Assembly (NCBI GenBank): GCA_963205455.1
Contig: CAUJJL010000097.1
Span: forward strand, 1-60,021
Reading direction: 5' to 3'
DNA from: Verrucomicrobiota bacterium
Lineage (GTDB): Bacteria > Verrucomicrobiota > Verrucomicrobiia > Opitutales > Opitutaceae
DNA: 60,021 nt
Shown here: in pieces, positions 15,669 to 24,657 of the stretch
How positions within the stretch are numbered: the first letter of the stretch is position 1
Layout: each line of letters begins with the position of its first letter
Made by a program: the position numbers and the translations under genes
Notes under the pieces: model-generated
What the model was told of the DNA's origin: nothing
What the model saw: the letters and a program-made list of their open reading frames with translations, nothing else
The model's database searches: none

Positions 15669-18605
15669 ATGCACCCCGGCTCAGCGCCTCCAAATTATTT
15701 CAGCTTGTTCCAAGACAAGACTGCGGGGTACTCAGTGGCGTCCGTTAGATTTGCGCTGAACAAGTTCGGTCGGACGGTTGCTTTGCCTCTTCTTCTCTCT
15801 TTGGCATTCTCAGAGGGCATTCTCCGAGCTGAAGAGCAATCAAGTCGACTTGGCGGCGTGGATTCTTGGGCCGGGCGGCCTGCTCTTCCAGCTTTGGTAA
15901 ATCCGGTAGTCTCGTCGCGACTGCAATCCGTGCTCTCACTCCGCGGCCAGTGGGAATTTGTAACTCAGGAGATTGCGCCTTTGCGTCATCCCACCTGGCG
16001 CGCCTTTTATTCCAAACCTTGGCCTCAATCTCGCGCGATCCAAGTGCCGGGATGCTGGGAAGCCCAAGGAGTCGGAACCCCGGGCATCGGGAATGCCTGG
16101 GACACACGTTGGGACAATTGCGCGAAGCCGCTGCGTTGGATCTACATGGGTGATGCGTGGTACCGGAAAACGGCCACCATTCCGCCTAGCTGGAAAGGCC
16201 AACGCATATGGCTCAAGGTCGGCGGCGTGCGCTCCCAAGGGTGGTTTTGGGTCAACCAAACTAAGGTTGCCTGGGTCGACAACTATTGCGGCACTTACAA
16301 GTATGATATCACAGATCTCGTCGAAGCCGGAAGCCAAGTAGAAGTTGTTGCCGAGGTAAGCAATACACAACCCAGCCGAAAAGGTCTGTTTAGCAGTACC
16401 CACAAGTTCGGGGGACTCTATCGGGACGTGGAATTGGAGGCCACTCCTGACACTCGGATCGACTATGCGTGGGTCCGTGGAGATTTCGACCAAAAGACAG
16501 CCGAAATTCACGCAACTGTCGCCTTCGGAAACGAATTCACCTCCCTGAAGAATCCATTGTTGCGCGTGGCGCTTAAGACAAACGCGGGCGAACCGGCCGG
16601 AGAAGGAGTCGTGGCAGTAAAATTCGGGATCGGGCAAAAATACACCGACCTTACCTGTCGCATTCCGCTTACTCGGTTCAATCCATGGTCACCCGACTCG
16701 CCTGCACTTTACCTTGCAGAGCTAACTCTATGTGATGGTGAGCAATCGGTACACGGGTGGGTAGAGAAGTTTGGTGTACGCAAATTTGAAGTCCGGGGCG
16801 ATCGTTTCTTTTTGAACAACAAACCGTTCTTTGTCCGCGGATACGGCGATGATTTTGTCTATCCGCTGACTCTGGTCTCACCAGCCTCCCGAGAAGAGCA
16901 TCTCGAACATCTCAAGGTTGCACGAAAAGCTGGTTTTGTCTATGTCCGCTTGCACACCCACTGTGAGGTGCCCGAGTTTTTTGAAGCTGCCGATGAAGCA
17001 GGCATGCTCGTCCAGCCTGAGCTACCATACTACGGGGACTATCCTACGGAAGCATTTACCTTCGATCCGATCCGAGATCTGAAAGAATTGATCACTCACT
17101 ATCGCCGATACGTCTCGCTGGCTACCTATTGCATGGGCAATGAGGGCACCTTCGGCGAGCCTTTGGGAAATGAGATCTACAGGCTGGTCAAGCGACTCGA
17201 TCCTGACCGTTTGGTACTCCATCAGGATGGCACGCTCAATACCAAGGAAAACTCTGATTTCAGGAACGGGCCAATTAACGTCTGGGCGCCCGGCAGCTTT
17301 GTATGCGATGCACCGTTTGTCGCCCACGAATACCTCAATTTGTCGGTCAAACAAGATCCCCGCCTGGCAAGGCGTTTCTCCGGTGTCATGGCCCCTCCAG
17401 TTCCCGAAGAAGATCACGATCAGTTTCTCGCTGCCGCGGGCTTGGATCGCCGCTGGGGTTACGCCTGCCAAGACGCTTCGCACTCCTTACAGGGGTTTTA
17501 CCAAAAGGAGGGCCTTGAGGCGGCCCGCTTGGATCCCACCTGTGACGGCTATAGCTTCTGGACCATCGTCGACGTGATCGTACGACAGGGAAACACCTAC
17601 AGTGCCCAAGGCTTTCTTAACGCATTCTGGGAGCCAAAGCCAAACGGGAATACCCCAGAGGACCTATTGACGGTAAATGCCGCTACCGTCCTTATGCTCA
17701 AGACCAACCTGAGCCCCCGCATCGCGGTATCTGGCGACCGGGTCCGCGCCGACTTCTGGATATCACACTATGGTGAGCAGCGGTTGATTCAGACCCAGCT
17801 TGCGTGGACCTTGCGTACGGGACGCACGGTGCTGTCCAAGGGGGTTTGCGCTGGTGGCGACGTTGAGCTCGGCTCCGTTCAGTCGCTGGCACAAGTCGAT
17901 CTCTTGGTTCCGGACCTCAAGAAACCTGTACACGCGATCCTGGAAGTTACAGTTGTTGACAGCGCTATCCGCAATCAGTGGGACTTCTGGCTCTTTCCCA
18001 AACGCACGGTTCCAAGAGTGACAGGAATTGCCGTTGCACCGGCTCTCCTACCGAAACTAACATCACTTCTTGAAGGACTGGTCACTTCTGGGGATCCGGG
18101 TTACGAACAAGCTTCGCTTCTAATCTCCTCAATCGGCGCGGCCGATGTCGAACCCGCGCTGGCTGCAGGCAAGCGTGTTCTATTGATCAATTCGGCTAAC
18201 GGGAAACCCAATGTCAGCTTGGGTTGGTGGTGGATGGGCAATCAAGTGGGGACAGCCTTTGCTAGCCATCCCGCCTTGGGTGAGTTTCCCCACAATGGGT
18301 ACCTGTCACCACTCGCATTCCGCATCCTGAAAACCGGCCTAACGTTACCCGCTCCAACTGGTTTTCGTTCGGACGAGATGTATGTGGTCGGCGAAGGGCT
18401 AAACAGCTATTTCCTCTACGTGGGTGAAGCGAAAATCAAGGATGGACGAGCTCTGATGACTTTCGGTCTGGATCTGCTCTCGGGATACCCGGAAGGCACC
18501 TGCATTCTTGACGGTCTGATTCGCTATGCACAGTCCGATGCCTTCAATCCCAAGGGTACGATCAATTCACTGCCGCTCATGCCTCGGCCGAAGGAGACCA
18601 GATAA
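15669..18605 (+). CDS. Glycoside hydrolase family 2 protein (beta-galactosidase/glucuronidase-like), paralogue 1
   Basis: A 978-residue exported GH2-type enzyme. The N-terminal region has a hydrophobic stretch VALPLLLSLAFSEGIL followed by a GH2 sugar-binding domain (SLRGQWEFVT, PGCWEAQGVGTPG, WYRKTATIPPSWKGQRIWLK), an Ig-like domain and a TIM barrel. The acid/base is the Glu of CMGNEGTFG (about 488) and the likely nucleophile that of VAHEYLNL (about 550). A long C-terminal accessory region follows. The start is uncertain: ATG 15669 is used, while GTG 15735 would give a shorter, more typical signal peptide. It is related in architecture to 49799-53155. Specificity cannot be read from sequence. 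Confidence 0.85.
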   Translation: MHPGSAPPNYFSLFQDKTAGYSVASVRFALNKFGRTVALPLLLSLAFSEGILRAEEQSSRLGGVDSWAGRPALPALVNPVVSSRLQSVLSLRGQWEFVTQEIAPLRHPTWRAFYSKPWPQSRAIQVPGCWEAQGVGTPGIGNAWDTRWDNCAKPLRWIYMGDAWYRKTATIPPSWKGQRIWLKVGGVRSQGWFWVNQTKVAWVDNYCGTYKYDITDLVEAGSQVEVVAEVSNTQPSRKGLFSSTHKFGGLYRDVELEATPDTRIDYAWVRGDFDQKTAEIHATVAFGNEFTSLKNPLLRVALKTNAGEPAGEGVVAVKFGIGQKYTDLTCRIPLTRFNPWSPDSPALYLAELTLCDGEQSVHGWVEKFGVRKFEVRGDRFFLNNKPFFVRGYGDDFVYPLTLVSPASREEHLEHLKVARKAGFVYVRLHTHCEVPEFFEAADEAGMLVQPELPYYGDYPTEAFTFDPIRDLKELITHYRRYVSLATYCMGNEGTFGEPLGNEIYRLVKRLDPDRLVLHQDGTLNTKENSDFRNGPINVWAPGSFVCDAPFVAHEYLNLSVKQDPRLARRFSGVMAPPVPEEDHDQFLAAAGLDRRWGYACQDASHSLQGFYQKEGLEAARLDPTCDGYSFWTIVDVIVRQGNTYSAQGFLNAFWEPKPNGNTPEDLLTVNAATVLMLKTNLSPRIAVSGDRVRADFWISHYGEQRLIQTQLAWTLRTGRTVLSKGVCAGGDVELGSVQSLAQVDLLVPDLKKPVHAILEVTVVDSAIRNQWDFWLFPKRTVPRVTGIAVAPALLPKLTSLLEGLVTSGDPGYEQASLLISSIGAADVEPALAAGKRVLLINSANGKPNVSLGWWWMGNQVGTAFASHPALGEFPHNGYLSPLAFRILKTGLTLPAPTGFRSDEMYVVGEGLNSYFLYVGEAKIKDGRALMTFGLDLLSGYPEGTCILDGLIRYAQSDAFNPKGTINSLPLMPRPKETR

Positions 18606-18767
18606 TTCATATAGGGTACGTCGACGACCGCTCAGTCGACTGGGTCTCAGTGCGATTGATTCAGCACGATACCATACATAAATGTTGATAGCCAATCCTC
18701 CGGTCCCTGAATAGCATCGGTGATCCCAACCTCAAAGAGTAGGTTTTTCTCAGCGACTCTCGTCCCG

Positions 18768-19544
18768 ATGAAATCTCCGATTTCAGCCGAAACGCCAACA
18801 GGTCGCTTCAAGAGCACGACGTGCCTTCGACCCCCACTGGCAATACTTCTGTCCTTCGTAATCGCGCTGTTTCTCGGCGGGTGCTACCGTTCGGCAATCC
18901 CTCCTGTGCAACTGGTGGCGTTCGGTGATTCAATCACACGGGGATACGCGGTCCCGGAGGGTGCCGGTTGGGTCGAAATCATGTCGGCTCGTTTTTCTTC
19001 AATACCTGGTAGGTCGGACTTAACAGTCGTCAATGCCGGTGGCAACGCCAACACCTCCGCAGAGGGGCTTAACAGAATCGAATCAGACGTGCTGGTCCAT
19101 TTACCTGGGCTTGTCCTCGTCGAGTTCGGCGGCAACGACGCCGTACATGATCCTCTACGCAACAAGAGTCCCGATGAATTTGAGCAAAACATACTCAAGA
19201 CCTACGACCTCGTAACGAAACATGGTGGTAACATCGTCCTGCTCACGTTTCCTCCCATCATCAACGATTGGCATGGAACGAGTTCTGACCCCTACTACGA
19301 CAAATGGGGCGGCCTCGATAATTGTGTTGAACTTTACCGCGAACGCACGAGGCAATTGGCAAAGCGCTTGGGATGTCCGCTTTTTGATCTGGACCATTTT
19401 CTCCGCGATCTCATCAAGAAAAACGGACCGGAGAAATATATTCTGCGCGATGGTGTTCATCTTACGCCTCTCGCCAACCGACTCGTTGCCGATGCTTTGA
19501 TGAAGTTTCTAGCAGCAGTGAATGAGGTCTATTTGCTCAACTGA
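18768..19544 (+). CDS. SGNH/GDSL hydrolase lipoprotein (candidate carbohydrate esterase)
   Basis: A 258-residue lipoprotein. A lipobox LGGC closes a hydrophobic signal (LAILLSFVIALFLGGC). The catalytic GDS block is VAFGDSITRG, followed by the Gly block around VVNAGGNANTSAEGL, the Asn block FGGNDA, and the final Asp-His in DGVHLTP. Enzymes of this type remove acyl esters from sugars or lipids in the periplasm or at the outer membrane. ATG 18768 gives a proper lipoprotein signal; a GTG at 18720 is an alternative. It lies between GH2 (plus) and a convergent hydrolase gene 25 bp away. No 40-bp element was found before it, so it may depend on the GH2 transcript (162 bp gap). Confidence 0.85.
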   Translation: MKSPISAETPTGRFKSTTCLRPPLAILLSFVIALFLGGCYRSAIPPVQLVAFGDSITRGYAVPEGAGWVEIMSARFSSIPGRSDLTVVNAGGNANTSAEGLNRIESDVLVHLPGLVLVEFGGNDAVHDPLRNKSPDEFEQNILKTYDLVTKHGGNIVLLTFPPIINDWHGTSSDPYYDKWGGLDNCVELYRERTRQLAKRLGCPLFDLDHFLRDLIKKNGPEKYILRDGVHLTPLANRLVADALMKFLAAVNEVYLLN

Positions 19545-19569
19545 ATGTTTCACATGCGCTTTCGCCGAG

Positions 19570-21930
19570 TCAGTTGGCACGGAGGCTCGCCAACAATGAG
19601 TTCGCTGTGCCTGCGGCACCTAGCAAATAGACCGGCGAGTTGCCCAGCCTCACAATCAGATGCGATAGTCGCCGACCCATGAGATCCCAACATTCAATAC
19701 CATCAGGAATGGTCACAGCGGTCTTACCGGACGGGTCCCATGCTATGATTGTCGCACGCGAACCCGCCTCAAACGCAAAGCCGAATCCGTCAGCCAGCCT
19801 TTTGTCTGCCACATAGCGCGGTGCTGAGCCCATGAATTGGTTGAACACTGCCAGCGCCGGGAACACTTTGCGCACAGCACCATCTTCAAATAGACAGCTC
19901 TCTGTCCCCGGCTTGTTGACCGAACCTGTGCAGCCAGAATGAAGGAATATCTTCTCGCCACCCCGCCCAAGAAAGATCGTCGCGTAACGCACCGTATAGT
20001 CGGCAACCTGCTTTTCGCTTAGCAGCTGTGGCTCCGACCACAACCCCGGGATAGGAATAAACGGTCGGCGCGGAAGATCATCAGAGCCAAAATAGGAGAA
20101 TTCCGTCATCCAAAGCGGCTTCGCTCCGCCATTTGCTGCCATAGTCTCGCGCAGTGCGTCCATGGAGTTGGTCAGGACCTCCGGCAAGCGGAGTTCCTGA
20201 CCATTACGCATTCCCGCGCTGGGATAGTCATGCACACCAAGGATATCGCAAAAGTCCAGAAGTCCGTTCTTAAGCATTTTGTGGGCTGAAACATCACCTG
20301 GAAACATCCCGCCACCCACGATACGAGCATGCTTATTCCCAGCACGAATTGCCGGGACCGTCGTACGCAACAACGCTAAGTAGTCTTCAAACGTGTAGCC
20401 CTTTAGTTCCTTCGTCTTCAGTACCTCCTCGCTCGGTAGCGAATAAAGCGTGAACAGCGCTTCATTCAAGAACTCCCAGACTTGGATACGTTTCCGGTAT
20501 CGACCCACAGCTGCTGACACAAAGCCGTTCAATTCCCGTGGATCCTGCGGCATCCAAGCCCAACGCGCACGCAGGAGCAGTTCCTGATCGTCACCCTGCC
20601 CGCCGCCCCCATGTCGAGGTGAAAATCGCTTGATGGTCGCAAGATCGGCTGCCGTGGAATTCCAATCGGTCGACGGAAACGGAATCATCGCCATAAGGTT
20701 AAGTCCCTGCGCCGTCACGCGGTCCACCTGCGGATCGCTAACTTCCCAATGATAATCGCCTCGTGCGGGTTCAATATGTTGCCATTTGAGCGACCAATCA
20801 CGGTACCAAGAAATCCCCGCCCTCTTCGCAAGGCCGATCAATTCGGAAGTTGGATACGCGTGATTGACACCCATGACAGAACCACTGGCAGTCTGCCTCG
20901 GAATTATTGCGATGCGCACCAGGTTCGACTCGACGGACCGAGTCGTCTGCCATTCTGAAGCGACACGATAAAAGCCTCGCCAATCTGGCGGCAAGGGTAC
21001 CAATTTTTCAACAGTACCTCCGGCTGGCACATCAAGGACGACCGGAGCCAGATCGACTGCCGCGTCCGCGTAATCCGTCACCTTGAAATTAATCTCCGTA
21101 CGTGATTCTGCTGTCGTGCGATTGGATGCCACGACTTTAAGAGCTACAGACTCCCCAACTGTGAATACGCCGGCGAGTGCATCCGGCACCACTCCCACCT
21201 CGATCGACGCACGCGGCGAAAATGCTGTGGCCGTGCCACCTTGCTCTAGCTGAACCGCATCGACGTCGATCGTCGCATCGACCTCCTTGACCAGATCGGG
21301 TCCAGCCAGCACGAAAAGGAAGCGATATTTCGGTGTAAACGTACGGCTATAACGGTGCCATTCCTTCGTTAACACAATCTGCTCAATGATCTCGGCTCGC
21401 TGTCCATCCCAGCCTTTACCTGCGTCTTCATTCCAGACGCCGATCGCTCCGCGCAACCCATCCCGCGACGCCCTCATGCTCGCCGATATTGTATAGGTGA
21501 CCCCGGGCGTCACTTCAATCCAACCAATACTTGAAGCCAATGGCCGGAGTTCACGGTGGTTTACCGGATAGAAGTAATCGAAATTGAAGACGGGTGTATC
21601 CCGGCCGCCAATTGGGATACGCAGGAATGACTCGCCTTCCGCAGCACCGCCCTTGTGCACTTCACCATGAAGCGTTGCGAAATTGCCCCAGTTCTCGACG
21701 AGCGGTGCCCATGCATTGCCTACTCCAGCGCCGCGACCTAGTGAAGACCAACCCGCTGTACCGGTCTCAAACGAGCCGTTTGGCACGAGATTCTTACCGC
21801 CAAGTTCGGGCACGGTACGCGTGAAACGGACTGGTTCCTCGACGGCAAATGCAAATGAAGCCGCTGATATGGTAATCGCTAGACCCATCCGGACGGTAGA
21901 CGGCAGGCGCAAGAGGATTTCGTATTTCAT
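19570..21930 (-). CDS. Secreted glycoside hydrolase-like protein (CBM plus clan A / GH39-like barrel), paralogue 2
   Basis: A 786-residue exported protein with a signal peptide ending near SFAFAV. One CBM4/9-like jelly roll starts NLVPNGSFETGTAGWSSLG (about 46). The linker domain shows the family phrase ASIEVGVVPDALAGVFTVGE. The barrel begins GVNHAYPTSELIGLAKRAG and includes VWEFLNEALF (about 487, acid/base NE) and LWMTEFSYFG (about 608, candidate nucleophile). EKIFLHSGCTGSVN and a C-terminal beta domain follow. It is colinear with 11553-14285 (lacking its first binding module) and 53258-55660. The upstream region holds only a weak version of the 40-bp element. Confidence 0.8.
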   Translation of the reverse strand: MKYEILLRLPSTVRMGLAITISAASFAFAVEEPVRFTRTVPELGGKNLVPNGSFETGTAGWSSLGRGAGVGNAWAPLVENWGNFATLHGEVHKGGAAEGESFLRIPIGGRDTPVFNFDYFYPVNHRELRPLASSIGWIEVTPGVTYTISASMRASRDGLRGAIGVWNEDAGKGWDGQRAEIIEQIVLTKEWHRYSRTFTPKYRFLFVLAGPDLVKEVDATIDVDAVQLEQGGTATAFSPRASIEVGVVPDALAGVFTVGESVALKVVASNRTTAESRTEINFKVTDYADAAVDLAPVVLDVPAGGTVEKLVPLPPDWRGFYRVASEWQTTRSVESNLVRIAIIPRQTASGSVMGVNHAYPTSELIGLAKRAGISWYRDWSLKWQHIEPARGDYHWEVSDPQVDRVTAQGLNLMAMIPFPSTDWNSTAADLATIKRFSPRHGGGGQGDDQELLLRARWAWMPQDPRELNGFVSAAVGRYRKRIQVWEFLNEALFTLYSLPSEEVLKTKELKGYTFEDYLALLRTTVPAIRAGNKHARIVGGGMFPGDVSAHKMLKNGLLDFCDILGVHDYPSAGMRNGQELRLPEVLTNSMDALRETMAANGGAKPLWMTEFSYFGSDDLPRRPFIPIPGLWSEPQLLSEKQVADYTVRYATIFLGRGGEKIFLHSGCTGSVNKPGTESCLFEDGAVRKVFPALAVFNQFMGSAPRYVADKRLADGFGFAFEAGSRATIIAWDPSGKTAVTIPDGIECWDLMGRRLSHLIVRLGNSPVYLLGAAGTANSLLASLRAN

Positions 21931-21971
21931 CGAGTTGGAAAAACAGGCGGAGGGGGTTCTCGAATTGTCAG

Positions 21972-22011
21972 TCTACTGAAGGTGCCACTGCGACATTTCC
22001 TACCGTCTCAG
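21972..22011 (-). promoter_or_regulatory. Weak candidate copy of the 40-bp element (upstream of hydrolase 19570-21930)
   Basis: In the minus-strand direction TGAG, then A ten positions in, then GTAG occur at exactly the expected offsets, 41 bp before the ATG. The second TGAG and the GCCA block are absent. Listed because of its position; it may be chance. Confidence 0.25.
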
Positions 22012-22158
22012 ACTACAATTCGATACTCTATCGTTGGCACAATTCGCTTACCTCACTGGCAATTGATCGGGTACCACTGTTGAAATAGACTCGCGCACCG
22101 GAACCATAAATGCAACGCTCTACCGCAGAGCAAGAACAACAGACGATGCTCTCTAGAC

Positions 22159-23754
22159 TTACCAGTAGAGCCAGTAGAGAATCACCCACGAGATAGCATA
22201 GATGCCAAACCAGAGTTTCAACTGCTGGTACCATGGGCGGGGAACGCCTTCGTCATAGTGTGCGAGGATCGAAGGCCGCCAATGGAAGGGCTCCCATTTT
22301 TCTCGTGGCGGCGGATCAGTGAGCAGTGAAACCACCACAATCGAAACCATGATGATCAGCTCGGCGACGAAAGCCTGGTAAAACCAATGGAGATTCCAGC
22401 CACCATAGTAGTTGAGTGCAACGATGCCTCCCTGTATCACAAAGCCGCCAAGCAGGCCAAAGAGCGCGCCGGCATTGTTTGCGCGCCTGTAGAGGATGCC
22501 CACGAAGATCACCGAGATGATCGGTGTTGAGAGAAACGTCACGCACTGTTGGAAATAGAGAAAAATGCCTCCAAATTTCACGATCAGCGGTACCGTCAGA
22601 CCCGCGAGCACAAGCGTCAGACACGATGCAGTCCGGCCAACCCGGATAAGCTCCTTGTCGCTGACATTGGGACGGAGCGGCTGGTAGATATTGAGCGAAA
22701 AGATTGTGGAGGTAGAGTTGGCAAGCGCGCTGACGGTGGACATTACCGCCGCGAGAAATCCTGCAAGCACAATGCCGCGCAAACCCCAATCCGGCGCAAA
22801 ATGCTTTAGTGCGAAAGGGAAAGCGTGATCGGGCGTTGCCAATGCAGGCGCTGCTTTCATCACGTTGATGTAGTGCCAGACGACCAGGCCCACGAGACAA
22901 GTAACCAGCGGTCGCAGGAACCCGATGAATCCTGCAAACACAATGCCCATCAAACCGTCCCAAGTCGAACGGGCGGCCAAGACCCGTTGGATCATCACCT
23001 GATTGGTAGCCTGGTAGAAAATGAAGAGGCCCATGGAACCTGCAAGCAGCCCCAGCATCGGTGCGATGGCATCGTCTGGCGGTCGATACAGGTGGAAACG
23101 ATCGGGTGCAGCAAGTTCCATGGCCGTCCAACCGCCGGGCACATGCCTCAGCGCGATGAAAAAAAGCAGTAGTCCGCCACCCAACAGCATCGCACATTGC
23201 ACCGCATCGGTGTACATGACTGAGATGTAGCCACCCTTCACCGTATAGGCAGCGACCAGGGCAATGGTCGCCCAGAGGATGATGTGAAAATTCCAGCCGG
23301 TAAGATCCGCGAGTGCCAACGTACCGCCATATAGTACGGGTGGCATGAAGATGAACACGTACGCGAACAGCATGGTGTAGCTGTAGATGCGCCCGGCGGC
23401 GGGCCCGAAGCGCTTTTCCAGGAACTCCGGCATCGTCGAGATGCGGTTCTTCAGATAGATTGGGATGAAGAACACCATGAGCAACGTGTAGCACGGCAGG
23501 GCAAACACCTCCCAATTCGAGATACTGAGCCCATGCGAGAAGGCCGCACCAGCAGTACCAACAATCTGCTCACTCGACACGCTGGTGGCTACAAATGCAG
23601 CACCTATGATCCACCACGGAAGCCGACCCTTGGTGAGAAAATAATCATCCGCAGACCGCTTCTCTTTGCGGCCAGCCAGGATCCCCACCACCACGACAAA
23701 AAGAATCGACCCCAGGATGATAACAACGTCGAGAGTCGAAAGCTGGAATTGCAT
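22159..23754 (-). CDS. SSS family sodium:solute symporter
   Basis: A 531-residue membrane protein with about 13-14 hydrophobic helices. Recognisable SSS features are the N-terminal RSADDYFLTKGRLPWWIIG, SVSSEQIVGTAGAAFSHGLSI and, later, LAGFLAAVMSTVSALANSTSTI, the sodium-site region of SGLT-like carriers (written in part). Relatives carry sugars or sugar acids with sodium. The gene follows the PIG-L deacetylase by 29 bp on the minus strand, so the two form a pair. The likely substrate is a mono- or disaccharide produced by the locus. Confidence 0.9.
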   Translation of the reverse strand: MQFQLSTLDVVIILGSILFVVVVGILAGRKEKRSADDYFLTKGRLPWWIIGAAFVATSVSSEQIVGTAGAAFSHGLSISNWEVFALPCYTLLMVFFIPIYLKNRISTMPEFLEKRFGPAAGRIYSYTMLFAYVFIFMPPVLYGGTLALADLTGWNFHIILWATIALVAAYTVKGGYISVMYTDAVQCAMLLGGGLLLFFIALRHVPGGWTAMELAAPDRFHLYRPPDDAIAPMLGLLAGSMGLFIFYQATNQVMIQRVLAARSTWDGLMGIVFAGFIGFLRPLVTCLVGLVVWHYINVMKAAPALATPDHAFPFALKHFAPDWGLRGIVLAGFLAAVMSTVSALANSTSTIFSLNIYQPLRPNVSDKELIRVGRTASCLTLVLAGLTVPLIVKFGGIFLYFQQCVTFLSTPIISVIFVGILYRRANNAGALFGLLGGFVIQGGIVALNYYGGWNLHWFYQAFVAELIIMVSIVVVSLLTDPPPREKWEPFHWRPSILAHYDEGVPRPWYQQLKLWFGIYAISWVILYWLYW

Positions 23755-23783
23755 ACGAATATGAAAAGTGCGGATTCCAGTAT

Positions 23784-24491
23784 TTAAGGCAGAACGCGGT
23801 ACGCCTTGACTCTATGGAATGCTTCCTCGCGGCGAAATCCTTCGGCATACTTGCAACCGGAGTTGAGGCCCCGAAAGCGAGCCATGACCTCAAGCATATC
23901 CATGATGTCGGCGTCCGAATGCTCCTTCATCGAAGCGAGTTGGCTGACATGCTTGCCTAGCATTTCGCGCTTGATTTCGATAACTTCTGTAATGTCGACG
24001 TATTCCTGGGGCTGAAAATTGATTCCGCTCGGATGATCCATGTAGAATACCTGACTAAGGCCGAATCGACAAGGTGGCAGTTTCGGCCCGGGAATATTAG
24101 GGAGACCCTTTTGGTGATAGGCGTCAAAAACAAGCCGACCGACGTACCGGTGGTCGGGATGATAATCGTCAGGACTGTGAGTAATGATGATGTCAGGATC
24201 GGCCTCCCGAAGGATATCGATCATGAGATTGCGCTGGGCCTCGTTGGGATAGACACATTCGTCATCTATGGCACCCCAGATCAACTTTGCCCCAATTACG
24301 GCGGCGCCAGCCTGCGCTTCGGCATGGCGGGTCGCAGCAAGGTCCGCAGGCCTTGCGTGTAAGTCGCCCATGTTGCCACTGGTGAAGCAGGCGTGGAATA
24401 TCCTGTGCCCCTGACGGGAATATTTGGCAAGAGTGCCGGCGCAGAAAATCTCGATATCATCGGGGTGGGCTGCGACGGCGAGGATGTTCAT
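23784..24491 (-). CDS. PIG-L / LmbE family N-deacetylase
   Basis: A 235-residue zinc-dependent deacetylase. The zinc motif AHPDD is at about residues 8-12, followed by the IFCAGTLAKYSRQGH helix, and a second zinc block HSPDDYHPDHRYVG. The family removes acetyl groups from N-acetylglucosamine-containing compounds. There is no signal peptide, so it acts in the cytoplasm, probably on an imported amino sugar. It is transcribed ahead of the SSS symporter. It lies 166 bp downstream of the TonB receptor, with a strong hairpin between them. Confidence 0.87.
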   Translation of the reverse strand: MNILAVAAHPDDIEIFCAGTLAKYSRQGHRIFHACFTSGNMGDLHARPADLAATRHAEAQAGAAVIGAKLIWGAIDDECVYPNEAQRNLMIDILREADPDIIITHSPDDYHPDHRYVGRLVFDAYHQKGLPNIPGPKLPPCRFGLSQVFYMDHPSGINFQPQEYVDITEVIEIKREMLGKHVSQLASMKEHSDADIMDMLEVMARFRGLNSGCKYAEGFRREEAFHRVKAYRVLP

Positions 24492-24607
24492 GAATGTAAG
24501 AGAGCAGGACTGGGGAAAAATGACAAAGTGCGATCTTAAGATATTCCACCCCTAAGGGTGGATCAGCTCGCGACCAGCCGGAAATCTTGCGGAATCCGAC
24601 AAAGAAG

Positions 24608-24638
24608 TTGCCGGCAGCCGAAGGCGCGCTGCCGGCAA
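24608..24638 (-). terminator. Strong hairpin after the TonB receptor gene, probable terminator
   Basis: TTGCCGGCAGC at 24608-24618 pairs perfectly with GCTGCCGGCAA at 24628-24638 over a 9-nt loop, 19 bp past the receptor stop. On the minus strand it is followed by CTTCTTTGT, a short T-rich tract. A second 7-bp stem (24545-24562, TCCACCC/GGGTGGA) and a palindrome ATCTTAAGAT (24533-24542) lie further on, before the deacetylase gene. Confidence 0.65.
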
Positions 24639-24657
24639 ACGAAGGAACTGTCAGCGA

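Noticed and set aside
18606..18767. A copy of the 40-bp element before the SGNH lipoprotein gene
   Set aside because: GATTGATTC and GATAGCC fragments are present but neither spacing nor core matches the consensus.
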